Virus record (IMG/VR): IMGVR_UViG_3300021962_000272 | Coordinates: 1-37,879 of that record | DNA from: a virus | Reading direction: 5' to 3' (one strand) | DNA length: 37,879 nt | Shown: positions 29,092 through 36,680 of the stretch, piece by piece | Position numbering within the stretch: the first letter of the stretch is position 1 | How the letters are laid out: each line of letters begins with the position of its first letter | The notes under the pieces: generated by a model | Told to the model about the DNA's origin: nothing | What the model saw: only the letters and a program-made list of their open reading frames with translations | The model's database searches: none | Made by a program: the position numbers and the translations under genes

Positions 29092-29190
29092 TTATTGAAA
29101 GATAACATGATATACTAACAGGACGATTCCTGCAACAAGTGCTATCCAATTGCAGATAGCGATCGCGACAGCTATTTCTAGCCAGTCACG
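29092..29190 (-). other. hydrophobic reading frame without a start
   Basis: An in-frame stretch of about 32 residues (LEIAVAIAICNWIALVAGIV in its middle) with a clear membrane-helix profile ends in TAA just upstream of the porin SD. Upstream the frame runs through tRNA-Gly, and its only ATG lies at the -10 box. Probably a small membrane gene whose 5' end was displaced by the tRNA, or chance. Confidence 0.3.
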
Positions 29191-29195
29191 AAATT

Positions 29196-29270
29196 TGGAG
29201 CGGGCAACAGGATTCGAACCTGCGACGAACAGCTTGGAAGGCTGACACTCTACCCCTGAGTTATACCCGC
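29196..29270 (-). tRNA. tRNA-Gly (TCC)
   Basis: 75 nt, acceptor GCGGGTA/TGCCCGC, anticodon loop CTTCCAA, T loop TTCGAAT, encoded CCA. About 12 nt downstream of the promoter at 29282. Confidence 0.94.
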
Positions 29271-29281
29271 AATCTTTTTTC

Positions 29282-29310
29282 ATTATACTCTTACTTAGCT
29301 TGGCTGTCAA
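29282..29310 (-). promoter_or_regulatory. sigma70-type promoter in the end of the peroxiredoxin gene
   Basis: Minus strand TTGACA, 17 bp, TATAAT (consensus at both boxes). Drives tRNA-Gly and probably the porin. Confidence 0.85.
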
Positions 29311-29908
29311 GCCAGTTCATGATGTTTTCTGGAGAAGTCTCACCGTATGGATCTTCCTCGCAGTTGTTCATGAATCCTGGTTCTTCAAACCATGCTTCGA
29401 TAGTGCCGTTGTTGACGATCATTGCATAGCGCCAGCTACGATCACCGAAACCAAGATTACTCTTATCAACGCTCATACGCATCTTAGATGTGAATTCGTT
29501 ATTACCGTCAGGAATAACCTTCACGTTCTTGATATTCTGTTGCTTAGACCAACAGTTCATAGCAAACGAATCATTCACTGAGATACAATAGACCTCGTCG
29601 ATACCGTGCTTCTGTTTGAACTCATCATACATCGACTCAAAGCCAGGAAGCTGCATTGTTGAGCAGGTTGGTGTAAACGCGCCTGGAAGTGAAAACACAA
29701 TCACGCGCTTGCCACCAAAGTATTCGTAGCTGTTCACGTCCTGCCAGCGAAATGGATTCGGTCCTTCAATAGAATCATCGCGCACACGAGTTTTGAACAC
29801 TACTGCGGGAACGATAGAACCGATGCGCTTCTTGCTGATACGCGCATGCTGCTTTACTTCCCAGTTGTCATAGTCGTCATCAATATCAATCATTCTTATA
29901 ATCCTCAT
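29291..29908 (-). CDS. peroxiredoxin (AhpC/TSA, Prx5-like)
   Basis: 205 aa; an ATG at 29893 with GAGG at 9 nt is an alternative start. VIVFSLPGAFTPTCSTMQLPGF holds the peroxidatic Cys (C82) in the Prx5-type PGAFTPTC context; C119 (NCWSK) may resolve it. It reduces peroxides, probably protecting the infected cell or phage iron enzymes. Overlaps the SpeD-like gene by ATGA. Confidence 0.85.
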   Translation of the reverse strand: MRIIRMIDIDDDYDNWEVKQHARISKKRIGSIVPAVVFKTRVRDDSIEGPNPFRWQDVNSYEYFGGKRVIVFSLPGAFTPTCSTMQLPGFESMYDEFKQKHGIDEVYCISVNDSFAMNCWSKQQNIKNVKVIPDGNNEFTSKMRMSVDKSNLGFGDRSWRYAMIVNNGTIEAWFEEPGFMNNCEEDPYGETSPENIMNWLDSQAK

Positions 29909-30270
29909 GCTTGTCTTGTTAGATAATTTGGTCGAACATACTTCGCACCAAAGTATTCCTTGACCAGATTGATAACAACCTGATCGTCATATTCCTTGCA
30001 AGAGAAAACGTCGAGATACATTGCATTACCGCCCATGCCATCATCAGGAACAAAGTGTGCGCAGATGTTTGACGTTTCAATCAACTGGACGAGAGTATAT
30101 CCAGCCTTATTACCAGATCCAAAGTTTACGATCTGGGGTTCACCATAGGCTACCATGTCGATATCTTTGACAAGGCGCTTCGTGAAATTGTAGATAGTAT
30201 CATAGCTGGTAATTGCTGCGTTGTCAAGTTCTGCGCAGTCGAGAACTAAGTGATAACCCCAATATGCCAT
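29905..30270 (-). CDS. SpeD-like pyruvoyl-dependent decarboxylase
   Basis: 121 aa, the length of a class 1b AdoMet decarboxylase. HLVLDC at the start, then YTLVQLIETSNICAHFVPDD and AMYLDVFSCKEYD match the SpeD core: the processing Ser is S67, His 72 and Cys 91 are kept. The residue before the Ser is Thr instead of the usual Glu, and the following His is Asn, so substrate may have changed; some phage and bacterial SpeD homologues are known to decarboxylate ornithine or arginine. Either way it points to polyamine synthesis. It starts 9 nt after the TAG of the preceding gene, in the same frame. Confidence 0.75.
   Translation of the reverse strand: MAYWGYHLVLDCAELDNAAITSYDTIYNFTKRLVKDIDMVAYGEPQIVNFGSGNKAGYTLVQLIETSNICAHFVPDDGMGGNAMYLDVFSCKEYDDQVVINLVKEYFGAKYVRPNYLTRQA
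30199..30227 (-). promoter_or_regulatory. sigma70-type promoter inside the SpeD-like gene
   Basis: Minus strand TTGACA, 17 bp, TATGAT. Would feed the peroxiredoxin gene. Confidence 0.65.
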
Positions 30271-30279
30271 GTTAGTCTC

Positions 30280-31236
30280 CTAAAGTCGTTCGAAAGATTT
30301 ACTGCTTCGTGTATCGTAAGTCCACTCATACCATGTTTCAAAGAATGCGCGAACAGCTTTCTCGTCGAACTTAGGATCCCTTAGGATATCGACGATGTTA
30401 TCAGTCGTAGCTCTATTACTCACACAATCATACTCACATCTACCAAATGTAACAATCGGCGTTTTATGTAACATCGTTTCCATGCCCGTGCCAGAGTTGA
30501 CTACAATAACTGCTTTTGCTTGGGGAATTAGGTCGTGAATTGATACGTTGTCGACCCAGAAAACGTGTTTGAATTGACTAGCCGCTTGATAAAGATTAGC
30601 CATGCTGCCAGGATTGACAGGGTGCCCCTTTACGATTAGTGGTATATTTAGTCTTTCGGTGGCTCTACAAGTCGCAACCAGAGCGTCTAATACAGAAACA
30701 TCCGAATGATACTTAATCGTTTCATCGTGAGGAATCTGACACGGGAAGAAGAAATACTCCTCAGGTAGATTTAGCTTTTGCGAAGGAGGCTGCTCAAACT
30801 TGCTTCCACCCATCGCAGCTCTAACTTGCATCTCAGAATAGAAGCTGTTTGCTGGAACGTTTCGGTCTTTGTCAATCAAGAACGGATAGCAAGAAGATCC
30901 ACCAGCGAATCCCTTGGAGTCGATATAAAACTGCCAAGGAAAAACCGATTGCATATAGTAGCGAACGATCTTATCGCGAACAGGGAATGTCTCTACAGAC
31001 TTATGTGGAATGTAAACGATATCAGCGTCTAGCGACTCAACGAACTCTGGAGTAAACTGCCAGAGCGGCTTTTCAATGAACTGGACCTGATCACCTTTCG
31101 TGCGATGGCGATGAAGGAGTCGATCCCCCATCGTTTGCCACGGAATACGAATCGGCGGGATTTCACCTCGCGTTTCAGGAACTGGACCTTCCTTGAACAT
31201 GACGTCAAGACGAGGAAATAGAATTGCTACTTTCAT
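30280..31236 (-). CDS. capsule polysaccharide (KpsS/KpsC-like) family protein
   Basis: 318 aa. IVKGHPVNPGS (about 202-212) and SIHDLIPQAKAVIVVNSGTGMETM followed by PIVTFGRCEYD match the C-terminal half of capsule synthesis/export proteins of the KpsC/KpsS type, which are Kdo or related transferases. A role in altering host-surface or phage sugar is likely but not shown. Stop is TAG inside TAGGAG, and the downstream SpeD-like gene is in frame. Overlaps the upstream glycosyltransferase gene by ATGA. Confidence 0.7.
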   Translation of the reverse strand: MKVAILFPRLDVMFKEGPVPETRGEIPPIRIPWQTMGDRLLHRHRTKGDQVQFIEKPLWQFTPEFVESLDADIVYIPHKSVETFPVRDKIVRYYMQSVFPWQFYIDSKGFAGGSSCYPFLIDKDRNVPANSFYSEMQVRAAMGGSKFEQPPSQKLNLPEEYFFFPCQIPHDETIKYHSDVSVLDALVATCRATERLNIPLIVKGHPVNPGSMANLYQAASQFKHVFWVDNVSIHDLIPQAKAVIVVNSGTGMETMLHKTPIVTFGRCEYDCVSNRATTDNIVDILRDPKFDEKAVRAFFETWYEWTYDTRSSKSFERL

Positions 31237-31958
31237 CGCATCATCCTATCAAAATGTTGCTTCTTAGCAACGTATGTTGGATTATCATACTTGCGTGGGC
31301 CTTTACCAGTCCAGATTGTAGTTCCTTCCTTGAACTCCCAATCCATGAAGTTCGCATCGAAATACTGATAGTTGTAACGATCCTTCATGTTTTCATAGGT
31401 TTCGCTGATAGCAACTTGATCTAAGAACCAAGCGATAGGACCCTGACGAATACGATTCGCAACAGCTTGAGCAAAGTCGATCGCGCGAGACGAATAGTAA
31501 ACTGCACCAGCTGCACAACGAGTTCCCTGAGCTTCCCATCCAACAGTTCCTGGCAGTGGATCGCGCAAGAACAAACCAACGTCACCATGCAAGCTGCTTT
31601 CGCTGATAGGCTTCATGATGAGACAGTCTGTATCAATAATAAGATACTGATCAGGACGAGCAATCATCTGTGTCATAACAGAAAGAAAACGATCCGTCGC
31701 ATACAGAGTTCGAATAGTATCTTGACGAATGGCGGGATTCTGAATCCACATAGGAGCTGTCGAATGTGTGAAGTCGCTCTGTGGCCATCCTGCAATGCTA
31801 TGATATCTAGACGAAAGATGATCTAGGAATTGATGATCTTCTTCTTTCGGATCAATAACGTGAAGATGAATCGAGGTTTCGGCACACGCAGCACTTGCAA
31901 CCAGAGCAGGCGCGTGCGCGCGAAGATATCCAGAATCGCATGATGCAAAGAGTTTCAT
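31233..31958 (-). CDS. GT-A type glycosyltransferase-like protein
   Basis: 241 aa. Starts KLFASCDSGYL and has the metal-binding DxD in YLIIDTDCLIM (about 104-114), then AAGAVYYSS, consistent with a nucleotide-diphospho-sugar GT-A fold. It follows the next GT gene with TAA and ATG touching. Acceptor unknown. Confidence 0.72.
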   Translation of the reverse strand: MKLFASCDSGYLRAHAPALVASAACAETSIHLHVIDPKEEDHQFLDHLSSRYHSIAGWPQSDFTHSTAPMWIQNPAIRQDTIRTLYATDRFLSVMTQMIARPDQYLIIDTDCLIMKPISESSLHGDVGLFLRDPLPGTVGWEAQGTRCAAGAVYYSSRAIDFAQAVANRIRQGPIAWFLDQVAISETYENMKDRYNYQYFDANFMDWEFKEGTTIWTGKGPRKYDNPTYVAKKQHFDRMMR

Positions 31959-32687
31959 TTATCGTCCAATGATGCTATAGGAACCGAACGTATCATTATG
32001 TAGATTAGGAGTCCATCCATTCAACACAGCTTCAGCTCTCGTATCATGCCAGAGCTTCACCAAATCCTGACGCGGATGCTCGCGACCTTCACCAGTGAAC
32101 CAAGCAGGCTTCCACGGTTGTGTAGCCATTTCAGTATAGTGCAGATGCCAGATATCGTCAATGGTGCGACCATCACCGTCATGACAGTTCCAGCGCGGAT
32201 CAAGATCGAGGACATGATCGCTTCCGCTAAACATATTGATGTATCTGTGATGCGCGTCTGGATTAGGTTTCATTCTTGAAACAGGTGAAAGTAGATTACC
32301 CATCAGTTCGCAGTCAAAGAGGATAACACAAAACTCATGACCTCCAAAACGAGCGCCACGGCGAGCAGCAAGAGGCTTACCTTGCATATCAATGCAATAC
32401 AGCTCAGCAATATCCTTGAGATTGAGTTGGTCCACATCCATGTAAATGGCGCGACCATGAAATCCACACGCCTCTGGAATCGCCCAACGGAATCCGCTAA
32501 AAGGCGTCGACCAGCGTTGAGTCTGCCAACCACCCCATATACTAGACTCATCCCGTGACTGACGCATCCAAGTGATATCGAGTGGAAGAGTTGTATTCTT
32601 GCGGAGCGTATATTCGAGCACCATTTCTGCTTCAGCGTCTTCATTGTTCGCAGAAGTTCCTACAAAGATGCGGATAGGCTCAATCAT
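31959..32687 (-). CDS. GT8-like glycosyltransferase
   Basis: 242 aa. IRIFVGTSANNEDAE at the start and IYMDVDQLNLKDIAELY (about 79-95, DxD motif) followed by ARRGARFGGHEFCVILFDC match family-8-like transferases. Conserved histidines late in the sequence (IWHLHYTEM) are in the usual place. Overlaps the Bax-inhibitor gene by 8 nt; an internal promoter lies upstream at 32945. Confidence 0.75.
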   Translation of the reverse strand: MIEPIRIFVGTSANNEDAEAEMVLEYTLRKNTTLPLDITWMRQSRDESSIWGGWQTQRWSTPFSGFRWAIPEACGFHGRAIYMDVDQLNLKDIAELYCIDMQGKPLAARRGARFGGHEFCVILFDCELMGNLLSPVSRMKPNPDAHHRYINMFSGSDHVLDLDPRWNCHDGDGRTIDDIWHLHYTEMATQPWKPAWFTGEGREHPRQDLVKLWHDTRAEAVLNGWTPNLHNDTFGSYSIIGR

Positions 32688-33396
32688 TTTTTCTATCTCC
32701 GATTAGTTGGAGCAAGCTCACAAAGATATTGATGAAGTCGAGATAAAGCTGAAGAGCACCATAGATACCTGCTTTCTCACGTTCATCTTCTGTCGTGAAG
32801 TCATAAGTTGTTTTGAGTTGCTGAGTATCATAAGCTGTTAGACCAGTAAAGATAAGAACAGAGATACAGCTAATGACAAAGGCTAAAATCGAACTCTGAA
32901 GAAACAGATTTACGAGCCCAGCGATAACAAGACCAATGACTCCCATTATAAGGAATGAACCGAAGGTTGTCAAGTCTTTTTTTGTAGTATAGCCATAGAG
33001 CGAAGCAGCGCCAAATGTGGCTGCGGTAATGAAGAATACCTGAGCAATACTACCGAGCTTGAAAATCATAAAGATAGAACTTAGGCTAAGTCCCATCGCT
33101 GCGGCAAACACACCCATCGCAATCTGAGCCTGTCTAACTGTTATCTTATCAAAGACAAAAGGAATACCGAAAGACAAAACAACAGGAAGGAAAATTGCAA
33201 CCCACTTGAACGGTGTTCCCCAGATACTAGCCATAAGTTCTGGGCTCATCGAGATACCAAGCGAAACGAGACCGCTGATAGCTAATGCTAATGTCATATG
33301 ATTATAGACACCAAGCATAAACTGACGCAGACCTTCGTCATAAGCGATTTGATCTGCGCGTGTGATTACTACATTATCACTAGGAATGTAACCCAT
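32680..33396 (-). CDS. Bax inhibitor-1/YccA-family membrane protein
   Basis: 238 aa with about seven membrane helices and the family signatures: YNHMTLALAISGLVSLGIS at the N-terminus, ASLYGYTTKKDLTTFGSFL, and the C-terminal FTGLTAYDTQQLK...GALQLYLDFINIFVSLLQL with the Asp residues used for Ca2+ leak. BI-1 proteins act as membrane channels and, in bacteria, interact with membrane proteases. As a phage gene it may protect the membrane or regulate lysis. SD AGGAG, TAATG overlap with the methyltransferase gene. Confidence 0.9.
   Translation of the reverse strand: MGYIPSDNVVITRADQIAYDEGLRQFMLGVYNHMTLALAISGLVSLGISMSPELMASIWGTPFKWVAIFLPVVLSFGIPFVFDKITVRQAQIAMGVFAAAMGLSLSSIFMIFKLGSIAQVFFITAATFGAASLYGYTTKKDLTTFGSFLIMGVIGLVIAGLVNLFLQSSILAFVISCISVLIFTGLTAYDTQQLKTTYDFTTEDEREKAGIYGALQLYLDFINIFVSLLQLIGDRKND
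32945..32973 (-). promoter_or_regulatory. sigma70-type promoter inside the Bax-inhibitor gene
   Basis: Minus strand TTGACA, 17 bp, TATAAT, both consensus. Would drive the glycosyltransferase genes downstream. Confidence 0.75.
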
Positions 33397-34013
33397 TATC
33401 GTCTCCTAAAGAACATACCAGTTGTTTGCATGAATGGCTTTTGCATAGTTGACTTTTGTGTTCGAATAAGCTGCGTTACATCATTATCGTAATCGAAACC
33501 ATACTTATCAAATACATCACGCCAATATGTTAGCGGCTGACAATTCACATGATGATGTCCAGGATAGCCTGGAGGCGCAGCAGTTGCTACGACATATTTA
33601 CAACGAGCGAATGCTTGCATATAGTTGTCTTGATACTTTTCTTCGACGTGTTCAAGAAACTCTACTGACCAACCAAGATCAAACTCAGCTTTCGTGGTGA
33701 AGCAAGGACCATTGGTGAAGTCGTGAATGAGAATCAGCGCATCCTTTTCTTTTTCTACTTCCCAGTCACCGTCGATACCAAGTGCTTCCAGACCGCGCAT
33801 CTGAGCGAGCGCGACCATACCGCCAGGACCACAACCAATATCAAGGAACGACTTGATACCGAATTCGCTAATCAAAAACGAAAGTGTTCCGCGATCATTG
33901 TGTGTCTTGTTGAGATGTCCGCCCAGATGCGAGGGTAGAGAATCTTGATTTACTTCTGATGTGTTCTGGGCTTCTGTGCCACTTGCCATTGATGTTGTCA
34001 TTGATGTAATCAT
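33396..34013 (-). CDS. class I SAM-dependent methyltransferase
   Basis: 205 aa. Motif I FLDIGCGPGGMVALA (about 56-70), motif II ALGIDGDW, and EFDLGWSVEFLEHVEE in the motif IV region. Substrate not evident; later blocks PPGYPGHHHVNCQPLTYWRDVF resemble phage and marine small-molecule or sugar methyltransferases. The start is unsettled: the ATG at 34013 overlaps the GIY-YIG gene by 119 nt and later ATGs still overlap by up to 95 nt. Confidence 0.78.
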   Translation of the reverse strand: MITSMTTSMASGTEAQNTSEVNQDSLPSHLGGHLNKTHNDRGTLSFLISEFGIKSFLDIGCGPGGMVALAQMRGLEALGIDGDWEVEKEKDALILIHDFTNGPCFTTKAEFDLGWSVEFLEHVEEKYQDNYMQAFARCKYVVATAAPPGYPGHHHVNCQPLTYWRDVFDKYGFDYDNDVTQLIRTQKSTMQKPFMQTTGMFFRRR

Positions 34014-34359
34014 CCCGTTCTAATACTTCATGCGCAAACTGTTCGCGCACTTCTTCATAGTTCACACGACCTTTAGTGCTATGTAATGAAATTATTTCTC
34101 GCTTGAAGAGGGACTTGTCAGAATCTTTGATCTTAGCTTTGAGTAGCTCACTGGATCCATAGTATGTTTTCCAGTCGGATTCGGATCGCTGGCGGCGACT
34201 CTTTCCACGGGCTTTACGGATAGACCAGAAGTATTTTCTTCCGATATACTTCTGGCCTTCCGGCGTTGTAATAAGATACACAAACCCGTAGGAGTTCCCG
34301 ATATCTTCACTTGTAAACTCTTTTCCGTCGAATGTCCATGGATTATCATAATCTGCCAT
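33895..34359 (-). CDS. GIY-YIG nuclease-like phage protein
   Basis: 154 aa. YGFVYLITTPEGQKYIGRKY (24-43) aligns with the GIY-YIG motif (Y-x-Y...Y-I-G), followed by basic residues, DWKTYYGSS, KREIIS (Glu of the active site) and VNYEE. Such proteins act as small endonucleases in T4-like phages, either homing or for genome competition. The 3' end overlaps the methyltransferase gene in another frame. Confidence 0.75.
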   Translation of the reverse strand: MADYDNPWTFDGKEFTSEDIGNSYGFVYLITTPEGQKYIGRKYFWSIRKARGKSRRQRSESDWKTYYGSSELLKAKIKDSDKSLFKREIISLHSTKGRVNYEEVREQFAHEVLERDDYINDNINGKWHRSPEHIRSKSRFSTLASGRTSQQDTQ

Positions 34360-34363
34360 GAAC

Positions 34364-34570
34364 TTATATAGTGTAACTAGAAAGCTCCTCTGGATACTGC
34401 TCTTCCAGTCGTTTCAGATTAGCTTCTAGTTTTTCTAGTTCAGTCATCGCTGCTTCTAGTTCTTCTGCAGCGATGAGATGAAAGTTAGCACGAATGCTAT
34501 CAATCTTATCTATGATGTAGTTATATTTTTCATTCACAGTTATGAGGCTGTCATTCATCTTCGTCATCAT
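34364..34570 (-). CDS. small coiled-coil protein
   Basis: 68 aa, mostly one helix with heptad-like leucines (AAEELEAAMTELEKLEANL). Several in-frame ATGs; the first at 34570 overlaps the zinc-ribbon gene by 20 nt. Function unknown. Confidence 0.55.
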   Translation of the reverse strand: MMTKMNDSLITVNEKYNYIIDKIDSIRANFHLIAAEELEAAMTELEKLEANLKRLEEQYPEELSSYTI

Positions 34571-34709
34571 CCTCTAGTTCTAGACCTTCAGCAGCACCGT
34601 CGGCTCCGCAGAATGGACAGAACGACGGATCTTCTTTTTTACCGCGACGCTCGTAACATACAACGTAATCATATTCTCCACAGGGGCAAGTGAGTTCTTT
34701 GTCTGGCAT
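34551..34709 (-). CDS. small zinc-ribbon protein
   Basis: 52 aa: LTCPCGEYDYVVC ... SFCPFCGAD, two Cys pairs of zinc-ribbon type, then an acidic tail (ELEDDDEDE). ATG at 34709, TGA at 34551. Probably a DNA- or RNA-binding or adaptor zinc ribbon; placed directly after ribonucleotide reductase, as small redox or zinc proteins often are. Too short to be listed by standard length cut-offs. Confidence 0.7.
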   Translation of the reverse strand: MPDKELTCPCGEYDYVVCYERRGKKEDPSFCPFCGADGAAEGLELEDDDEDE

Positions 34710-34712
34710 CGG

Positions 34713-36620
34713 TTAGATCTCGCATCCACCAGCCACACAAGCAAGCTCTTGCGCTCCCGTTGTAGTATCAGTTTTCTCATAATCCTTGAGTCTATTCCAG
34801 TCAATACTCTTGGGCATCTTAGTAGCGAACGCTTCGTATTCTTCCTTCGAGCAATCCTGATAAGGAGCTTGCTTATAGACATGCTCGGAGAACGGAAGGA
34901 ACGAAACACCAGACATCTTGTCAAAGTGATTATAGACCCAAGCACCAACATCAAGCCACTCATGTTCCTTCACGGAGATAGTGACAGATGGTTTGTGCTC
35001 ACACCAGTGATCCTGATAAGTGACCCACAGTTCCAGCTGTTCAATAGCAGACATATCCTGACGGAACACAGCATTCTCTGGAGCCTTCATTGGGAACGAG
35101 AACACATAGACGTTGTTTGGACGCATCACGCAATCTTCAACTGGAACACCAGCGTCGATCATTAGTGCCGCAAGAGGGTCTTTCTTATCCGCACGAACAG
35201 TTCTAATATAGTATGGATTGTGGCGTGCATGAATACCAGAAGCAGCATCAGTAAGCTGGCTAACAGTGCCAGAGGGCTTAACACAAGTGACAGCAGCAGA
35301 TTGGGGGACGCCAATATCCTTAGCGAATTTTTTGTTTGTCTCGACAGCGATTCTTCTGAGTGTTTCAAGACGCTCTGCGAGTCCTGGTTCTTTTCCGTTT
35401 GTGAGGTCATTGTCCATAATACCTGTCATTGAAACGCCGAGTAGACGTTCTTCTTCGCAGTTTTTCTTCCATGATGAAGATAGATAACGGAAGTTAGTCA
35501 GAGTTGACTGCCACGTTCCTAGGATAGTTGCCCAGTAGACCTTCTCCTTCAGAGTTTCCATCGTGTCAGTTTCACGAATAACAACTTCTGACAGATTACA
35601 GAATTCCTTGTCACGGAGAATGATCTCAGAGCAAGGATTCGTTCCGAAGTCGTAGTTAGGATCGCGACGACCATGCTTTGCTACAGTAGCCTTAGCAGAT
35701 GCTCTGTTGAAGATACCACGCTCACCAGACTTTGATTCATAGAGCGACTTCCACTCTTCCATGAAAATACCCATATCAGGCTTTTCTTTGTAGATAGCGG
35801 AGTTGTTAGCAAGCGCACGTTGTGATTCGTCAAGCCACCACTGACCAGACTTAGCTGTGCGCATACGGTCGTCATTCAGATCTGAAAGAGAAATAAGAGC
35901 AGAACGACGAACGCCACCCACAACAACAATATCAGCAATTTTACATACAATGTCATGGCATTCCAATGTGTTTAGACGACGACCAGAAGCCTTCTTGAAT
36001 ACGTCAACACAAAACTTGAATAGAGCGTCGAGTGGTTCTGGACCAGATGCACGACCACCGAAAGTCTTGAGCGGTGTTCCTGCTGGGCGAATCTTGGATA
36101 GATCCCAACGAGGAATCTGACCAGAGTAGAGAAGATGAATGAGTTCCTTGAGAGCTTTAGCCCAACCGAGCTTTGAGTCTGCAACCATAATGGTTGTGTC
36201 TGACGGATGGAAGTCTTCTGCGATAACTGGAAGCTGCTCTACGTCCTTTGACTCGACAGAGAAACCGACGCCAGTTCCGTTCATCAGGATGTATAGAATC
36301 TCGTCAAACGAACGTGGACTATTGACAGCAACATACGAGCAGTTATAAGCAGCAACGTTTTCGCGCTTCAATGCCTCACCAGCAGTCATGACGCAACGCA
36401 TCGAAGGCATGACCTTCTGCGACAGAACAGCTTGCTCAAGTTCCTTACGATAGTCCTTGATATCGTAGTTGTGCTGTTCTTTCAGATGTGATTCGAAGAA
36501 GTCAAAGAAACGTCCGATTGTTTCTTCCCAACTTTCTCTGCGACCCTGATCCCACAAAAATCTTGAATAACGTGAAAGATGAATGAACTGCTGATAGAGG
36601 GTCGGTAGAGAATTAGACAT
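34713..36620 (-). CDS. nrdJ: class II (adenosylcobalamin) ribonucleotide reductase
   Basis: 635 aa monomeric class II enzyme that reduces ribonucleotides using cobalamin. Seen: NCSYVAVN (Cys 94), the GTGVGFSVE loop, TNPCSEIIL...FCNLSEVV, CVKPSGTVSQLTDAASGIHAR, and the C-terminal redox pair in LACVAGGCEI. It replaces the class I enzyme of T4. The phage therefore depends on host vitamin B12, as does its B12-type radical SAM enzyme. Supplies dNTPs for replication; next to primase. Stands 3 nt upstream of the zinc-ribbon gene. Confidence 0.92.
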   Translation of the reverse strand: MSNSLPTLYQQFIHLSRYSRFLWDQGRRESWEETIGRFFDFFESHLKEQHNYDIKDYRKELEQAVLSQKVMPSMRCVMTAGEALKRENVAAYNCSYVAVNSPRSFDEILYILMNGTGVGFSVESKDVEQLPVIAEDFHPSDTTIMVADSKLGWAKALKELIHLLYSGQIPRWDLSKIRPAGTPLKTFGGRASGPEPLDALFKFCVDVFKKASGRRLNTLECHDIVCKIADIVVVGGVRRSALISLSDLNDDRMRTAKSGQWWLDESQRALANNSAIYKEKPDMGIFMEEWKSLYESKSGERGIFNRASAKATVAKHGRRDPNYDFGTNPCSEIILRDKEFCNLSEVVIRETDTMETLKEKVYWATILGTWQSTLTNFRYLSSSWKKNCEEERLLGVSMTGIMDNDLTNGKEPGLAERLETLRRIAVETNKKFAKDIGVPQSAAVTCVKPSGTVSQLTDAASGIHARHNPYYIRTVRADKKDPLAALMIDAGVPVEDCVMRPNNVYVFSFPMKAPENAVFRQDMSAIEQLELWVTYQDHWCEHKPSVTISVKEHEWLDVGAWVYNHFDKMSGVSFLPFSEHVYKQAPYQDCSKEEYEAFATKMPKSIDWNRLKDYEKTDTTTGAQELACVAGGCEI

Positions 36621-36661
36621 GAATAACTCCGTTTCTTTTTATTAGACAATAATTTTCCGTT

Positions 36662-36680
36662 CGCAAACGTTGCGTTTGCG
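36662..36680 (-). terminator. hairpin directly after the primase stop
   Basis: Perfect 8-bp CGCAAACG/CGTTTGCG stem with a 3-nt loop, touching the primase TGA. The minus-strand continuation is A/T-rich without a pure U tract, so it may be a weak terminator or a stabilising 3' end. Confidence 0.45.
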
